Shown here in pieces: positions 58,307 through 64,000 of a DNA stretch of 64,000 nucleotides. Below the pieces are notes generated by a model. The model saw nothing but the letters and a program-made list of their open reading frames with translations. It ran no database searches and was not told the DNA's origin. The stretch's first letter is position 1, and the number at the start of each line of letters is the position of its first letter. The position numbers and the translations under genes were made by a program. Origin of the DNA: Alnus glutinosa. Its lineage: Eukaryota > Streptophyta > Magnoliopsida > Fagales > Betulaceae. The DNA lies in assembly GCF_958979055.1 (NCBI RefSeq), contig NC_084896.1:992001-1056000 (forward strand). Direction: 5' to 3'.

Positions 58307-58787
58307 TTTTTTTTTTATAAGAGAAATATCATTAAAAAGTGCAAAGCGCAATCAAGTACATAGGAAGTATACAACAAAGGCATCTAAGAAGAAGAAGAAA
58401 ACAAAACAAGAAAATCATTAAAACTAATCATTAAAGGCGCAAGGAATGCAGTCGTCTAAGAGAACAAAAAATGAAAGAAAAAGGAAACGAGTTCCTCAAT
58501 GGTTCTTTCTTTGTCTTCGAAGTGTCTATCATTGCGTTCCCTCCACAAGCAGCACAAAAGGCAACAAGGAACCATCTTCCACATGACCGCACTCCGAGAG
58601 CGACCACCCGTCCACCAGCAAACAAATAAATCTACCACCCGAAGAGGCATAACCCAAGACAGACTAAAGCAACTAAGATTGCATTCCATGGAGCGCGGCA
58701 ACCTCGCAATGGAAAAAAAGGTGATCCACAGACTCCTCATTCATTTTGCACATATAACATCTATCAATCACAATGACACGCTTCTTT
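58307..58787 (-). mobile_element. Second truncated LINE at the same target site
   Basis: A 481-bp minus-strand 3' end: the poly(A) appears as T at 58307-58316, preceded on the minus strand by CTTATA, and coding remnants follow with WWTGGRSRSAVMWKMVP and LLCCLWRERNDRHFED, the last conserved part of another plant LINE family. It is flanked by a 17-bp duplication CCTATTGGAAACTAATT (58290-58306 and 58788-58804), which overlaps the duplication of the 5.6-kb LINE. Confidence 0.9.
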
Positions 58788-58804
58788 CCTATTGGAAACT
58801 AATT

Positions 58805-59479
58805 GATCAAGTTGTCCTCACTAACCTTGTAACAAATGATATACAATTTTTTAATTATAAAATAGACCATCTATGGACCATATCTATAAATTTAGAGAAT
58901 CCAACATGTAAATATCAAGACTTAATGCTTACGATGAAGCTATATCCCCCTTAACCTTTTTTTAATAGATTGTCTTGCAAAAAACAAATGTATAAGTTCT
59001 AAAGCCTTCACTTCCTCATAACTCAAGCAAATATATCAAAATAATTGATTTTTTTAAAAAAAGCAAATGGCATAATAGGACAATGATCAAATTCAAGCCT
59101 AAACTTTTTAAATTGGCAATATTTTGGAACATCACAAAGTAGAATACATAAAAATGCCGGAAATGGGATTATATTCTAAGGGACCTAACTTAAAGCAAGA
59201 GAGTAGTGCGGACAGTTTTTCTCCAACCTAGTCTATTAAACAGATATGTTCAAAATGCATGTAATTCTCATTTGCACTGTGCCTCACTAAAATCACAGCC
59301 TTTAACTAATGACTCCACTTGAAAACAAGAAGGTGTGTGAGAAAGAAAATGAATCAAATCAAGCTAACTCAATGATATAAAAGGCCTGGGCAGATTTTGT
59401 GCTGATGAACAAGTTTTTCTCCATGACTTAACTAAATGTCGACCATTTTGTAACAGAAATACATAGAAACATCACTTGA
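58805..59479. other. 3' region of the PheRS alpha gene and intergenic
   Basis: AT-rich, no open frame of note. The right part is probably 3' untranslated sequence of the minus-strand synthetase gene. Confidence 0.5.
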
Positions 59480-62400
59480 TCAAACCCCTAGACCACATAT
59501 AGGATTTATCTTGATGAGACCAAGATCCACCTGCGAAAAACAAGAGACAAATGAATGAACTAAATCCATTATTAAGATAATATGACCTCATAGCCAGAAG
59601 AGAGACAGCATATAGTAATACCTTGTGCCCGAATAGATCCCGGATGTTATTAATGCCATACAGGATCATAGTTGGTCTGGTTGATATAGAGAAAAAAAGG
59701 TCAATATTGTTTCAATATTGCATAAAAAGAGCTTGTTCTATACTTTCCCTGAATTCGTATTGAATTTTCATGCACATGATTCAAGATATTCTATTCAACA
59801 ATTTTTACTCACTCTTTAATTAATAACAAATTTTTCTTACCTTTCAAGGGAAAGGCCCCATGCAATAACACGAACATCTTCTGGTAATCCCATAGGAAGC
59901 AGCATTTCAGGTCTAAACATGCCAGAGTTTCCAACCTCTACCCATTTCCCAAAGCCTTCGTGATAACTGGAAACAAAAAAGGATATTTTATGAATTTTCT
60001 CATAGCTAAAGATGAAATAGCCTTATTAGAGAAACTCATAATTCATTACCTGAAAATCTCCATGCTAGGTTCAGTATATGGATTATAAGCAGGCTTGAAA
60101 CGCAGCTTGGACATGCCTGGACACAGGAGATGGGATTGAAAATGTCAGAATTTTCATTATATCAGTGCCCCCAACATCACAAATTCACAATACCCTTTTC
60201 GGTAGTTAATTATCCATGTCAACTATAAGCAGCAATAGTTTATATATGCAAGAAAACCACCTAGCTTCATTTTTTTTAGAAGAAAAAATCGGTGCTAATT
60301 ATTCAACATTAAGTGCATAAATTGCATTTACAGCAAAACCTCAGTGAATTACCCAGACGAGAAAAGAAGTCATGCAGGACTCCCATCAAGTCACCAAGAG
60401 TAAGTCCTCGATCACATATCAGGCCTGAAATCAGAGTCGGAAGTCAAATAGGTAATTACTTCATGAAAAGCAAAATATCATAATTTCCATTAGGTTTTAA
60501 GTTAAAACTGACAGTGCAACGAGTCCAGACTGAGCTCTGACAGTCCTAACCTGAATACAGGAAGTTCTTCAGGTCAACATGAAAACCACCTAGTGCTCAG
60601 CCTGGAAAAGTTCCAACTTGAGCAGAAAAATTACCCAACCTGAGAAGCGACACCAAGCATTTTTTGCAATGTGTTCGCCACAAATAATTCCAGCCAAACA
60701 TAAAAAAATAGAAAGTTTGGTTGGACCAAGTCCAGAATCCAGGTGTTGGGCCAAAAGTACAAGAAGGGTCATTTATTCAGATGCTATGAACCCTCAATCC
60801 AGTCTAGAGTTTCATGACTGACTAATCTGAAAACCCCTTCTATTGCAACAATAACATTGAGTTGGTTTTGGCTGGATCAGACATTGAGTTGATACTAACA
60901 GTTTCAGAATCAAGAAGGTCAGAACTTGTACAGATGCTTTGAACTCTCAATATAGGCTTGAAGTTGAAGTATTATGACAGACTGTGCCAACACAAAACAA
61001 ATTAAAATCCTATTGAAGACCCAAGGACACCCCAACTCCAACCCCAAACCCAACCCCCAATATTTTTTAATTTTTTATATGATAGTTTACCCCATCACAC
61101 ATCTATCAGCTTGCCAATACCTTCGATCTGGTGGAACTCTGCAAGATGAGTTCGATCTACTGCTTCATTTCTAAAAACACGATCTATAGAGAAGTATCTT
61201 TTGGGAGTAAAAGGTTTCTGCACACATTCAAGAAAGAAAAACAATTACAAAAACAAATATCTATTGAAGCAGAAAACAATGGCTACTTAAACCGTTACCA
61301 TTATTCTTTCGAGTAATGGCTAACACAGGATTCAAAATATAGACACTTTAATGTCAGGGAAAAAATAAAACATGTGGTGCTTATTGGGGTTTATATAATT
61401 GGCCACATACTAATTTAGGGTGTTGGAATAAGCCAAATCTCAACTCTAAAATATTAATGAAAGAAAAAGGAGGTAGACTCATAGCAAACAAGGAACCAAG
61501 GCTCTAGATGTGATACTTTTAGATGCAAAAGCAATTACCAATGCCAGTAAGGTACTGTTCGTATGGCTGCACTAAGGATGTGTTTGTTTCACCAGAAATA
61601 ACATCGCGAGTGAAAAAATTCTCCTAAAAATATTTCTCAGTATTAAAACTAAAGATTTCAGGATTTGTATTCTTGCCTTGATTTTCCTTGAAACGAATAC
61701 AGCCTAAGGGATTATAAAAGGGAAAACATATGCAACAAACAAATAAATAGCACATAAGAACTTCTTACCGCACCCCCCCCCCCCCCCTTTCTTTTTCTAT
61801 TGATGTCAATTGAGTTTACGATCAAAGTAAATAGTAAATCAAGAGAACTTAGAAAGTCAAACATTTAAATGGTATTACACCTGGGCCAGCAAGTAAAGCA
61901 TCTTGGATGAAACAGCAGTTGTGTGCGTTCGCAGAAGGTTTTTGTTTGCTTCTTCTCTGCTCCAATCATAGTCATATCTGCAAGAGTGGAAAAATAAAAG
62001 CTTCACTTGCATACTTGCTACAGAAATGAAGTGAGATTGAAAACAAATAAAAATATAAATGAAATTGTCATACCCCCTGGACCCATAACCACCAGACTCA
62101 TGAACACGCTTCACCCTCTCAACATAATCTTCAGGCAGTTCCTTTGTGGTGGAAGGAGCTGCATGTGAATGACAAGTGATAATCAGAAGGAAACCAGATG
62201 TTTTTTTTAAAATAATAATAATAATAATAAATAAATGAATATTTGGAAATCGGATGTAGCAGTTCAAGAAATCAAGTCAACAAACCTTTCAGGTAGAATG
62301 TGTCATGTGCATCACGGGCAGGATGTTGTTGCGGCTGGAACAGGGTGTCAAAGTTCCAGAAGCTGCAAATGAAACAGAAACAGGTATAAGAGTGCATTGG

Positions 62401-63127
62401 CAAATTGGACCTTTCAAGTAAGGAAATGTAATAACTAGAAACCCAGGGAAGAAAATATGAGAAGAAAAATTTGGCAGAACATTAATTTCACCCCATAAGC
62501 ATAGATTTTTTTTTTCTTTAAATAATAATAATAATTAAGTAATCTAAGTTCATTCTTCTGTTGAACACTAATTTCATTGGAACTTTTTAAGTGTGAGCCA
62601 CCAGTCCAAAAAACTTCTAAAGAATATATATTGGGTCTTGTTACATTACTAAGAGAATATCTCTAAAATGAGGTTGTAAAGGCTTTTGAAAATTATGTTC
62701 AAACACAGTATGCACATTTAGGAATGTATCATACAGCATCTGGTGTACACCATCCACCGTTCAGAATTATACAAATATGTTTTGACAAAGAATTCATGTA
62801 CCACCTCAGTCCTTGAGTTAACAAAAAATTCAACTTCAGAATGACCATATAAAGGTACAAGTGCGGAACCTCTTATGACAAGTGCAAATTAACAGTTTAA
62901 TCATAGAGATAATATATGTTTGCAATGAGAGAAGGCAAAAACAGCTACCTGCTCTCAACAAATCTGTCTGTAGGCATCTCCTCAAACCTGCAGCCAATAG
63001 AATACGCAACAAAATAAAAATGACAACCCTAAAAACAGACATGATGCCAAAACACAAATGTGTGGGACATTACAAAAATCAGGTCTTACCCCATCTGAAG
63101 AAAAATCATCCTCAATTGATGTCGAAC
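59480..63127 (-). CDS. Phenylalanyl-tRNA synthetase alpha subunit (C-terminal part)
   Basis: Eleven minus-strand exons with GT-AG junctions and consistent phase: 63090-63127, 62949-62987, 62286-62362, 62074-62158, 61881-61977, 61121-61217, 60353-60424, 60050-60116, 59841-59966, 59622-59676, 59480-59530. They encode the last 267 residues; the cytosolic alpha chain usually has just under 500, so the N-terminal half lies beyond the right edge. Seen in order: [49 protein letters not shown], class II motif 2 ([19 protein letters not shown], arginine R in FRNE), [30 protein letters not shown], and motif 3 ([15 protein letters not shown]). The enzyme attaches Phe to tRNA-Phe as an alpha2-beta2 tetramer in the cytosol. 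No breaks seen. Closest recalled homologue is At4g39280. Confidence 0.95.
61773..61787. repeat. C15 homopolymer
   Basis: Fifteen C residues in a synthetase intron. Confidence 0.9.
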
Positions 63128-64000
63128 CTGAAAATTGGGAGCCATTCAATTGTATCATATGAATAATAACAATATCCTGACTTCCTGAGGTCAAAATTGA
63201 AAAGGAAAAGATCTAAAAGCCGGGTTCCTGGCTTTATTTTTCTTTGAAGGATAGCAGGTTAATTTATGAAATTGATGGTATTTTAAGGATACTTATGAAT
63301 CATATACATGCTAGTTAGTAATAAATTCATAATCTAAGCATCATTGTGTGGTGTATGATTCCTCTGCTACCTATTATTGTGTTTGAATTAGTTTTAGCCA
63401 TGTTTAAACCTCTTGATGCTTGTTAGTTTGCTTTCAAGCTAAAGGTCAATTAAAACATAAATAACTAAAGTTACCATCTTATCATTCCCTAATTTTTCAA
63501 GAACTGCAATGCTCCTTAAACAAATGTAGATAGTAGTTAATTCATACTCTAAACATCATTTCTGGAGTAACGCGTTTACTATCTATTATTGCTTCTGAAT
63601 TAGTTTAAGATAAGTTTTTAAAACTCTAGGTGCCTTTTTTTTTTTTTATAAGAGAAAAACTCTTGGTGCTTGTTATAATATCTTTTAAACAAAACATTGA
63701 TTAAGAAGTACATAAGAATATATATTTTTCAATTAACTAATTAACTTCATATCGTGCCCTGAAGCAGTGCTGTAAAAAGAATATCTGTCACCAAGTGATT
63801 TTTTTGCATCACTGATGCCACTTAATCAACCCACCAAAAACTCAAACCCACTGCTTTTTCCAAAGCATAATAAATAAACAAGAAACAATTACAAATTCAA
63901 CCAAATCAAACACAAAACTTGAGGATGTAGCTATCTTCATCAACTTTGTTTTGATATTATTGTTCTCTCAAATTCTTTTACACGGTTCCCAGCAAATTGT
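63128..64000 (-). other. Intron of PheRS alpha running off the window
   Basis: On the minus strand the first visible exon needs an acceptor at 63129-63128 and an upstream exon ending in a complete codon. I find no such exon before 64000, so the preceding intron is probably longer than 870 bp. It contains a short retrotransposition scar. Confidence 0.5.
63620..63669 (-). repeat. 14-bp direct repeat flanking a 22-bp LINE 3' end
   Basis: AAAACTCTAGGTGC (63620-63633) and AAAACTCTTGGTGC (63656-63669) flank CTTTTTTTTTTTTTATAAGAGA. The insert matches the 3' end of the LINE at 58307 (T run, then ATAAGAGAAA). It is a nearly completely truncated minus-strand copy of that family. Confidence 0.75.

Overview
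The window is nuclear DNA of a dicot plant. The evidence is AT-rich intergenic sequence, GT-AG introns, many homopolymer and microsatellite runs, plant-specific gene families and a dense load of plant transposable elements. The elements and gene sequences look like a woody eudicot, possibly Fagales, but the sequence alone does not prove a species.

Five host protein-coding genes and one tRNA can be modelled exon by exon: a glycine-rich RNA-binding protein of the GRP7/GRP8 type (3547-4335, minus), an LRR receptor-like pseudokinase of the At2g16250/At4g39270 type (28934-34761, plus), tRNA-Gln(CUG) (35839-35910, minus), a plastid mTERF protein of the EMB2219/MTERF2 type (36046-39276, plus), a mitochondrial ribosomal protein bL27m (47823-48477 coding, leader reaching about 50.8 kb, minus), and the C-terminal half of cytosolic phenylalanyl-tRNA synthetase alpha (59480-63127, minus, continuing past the window edge). 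From memory, Arabidopsis carries the same set split between a chromosome 4 cluster (GRP8, LRR kinase, PheRS alpha at adjacent loci At4g39260-39280) and chromosome 2 (GRP7, EMB2219, LRR kinase, L27), so this window looks like an unfractionated ancestral block.

From 1 to 28 kb the sequence is almost gene-free and is built of small DNA transposons, LINE RNase H remnants and a solo LTR. Several elements have clear target-site duplications: a PIF/Harbinger-like MITE (886-1283), a 1.03-kb Mutator-like foldback element with a second MITE nested in one arm (5788-6820, inner 5926-6105), a Mutator-like MITE (10072-10253), a hAT-like element (11812-12220), a 1,229-bp solo LTR that splits a LINE RNase H pseudogene (18944-20172) and a MITE at 22597-22805.

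The most unusual part is 39.8-47.5 kb. Two inverted copies of a sequence of about 300 bp (39795-40095 and 44513-44824) enclose about 5 kb that holds intron-containing fragments of three unrelated genes: a NIK-type LRR receptor kinase, a B3-domain transcription factor, and the N-terminus of an SDE3-type RNA-silencing helicase. This fits a gene-capturing (Pack-MULE-like) transposon. Directly next to it lies a 2.6-kb palindrome (44825-47465) whose two arms each carry a RING-H2 (ATL-like) open frame.

From 48 to 59 kb there is a LINE fragment inside the L27 leader intron, a 461-bp solo LTR with a perfect 5-bp duplication (52118-52578), and a 5.6-kb decayed LINE followed immediately by a second truncated LINE inserted at the same target site, leaving three copies of the target sequence. 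Two ultra-short retrotransposition scars (31476-31492 and 63634-63655) also have long flanking duplications.
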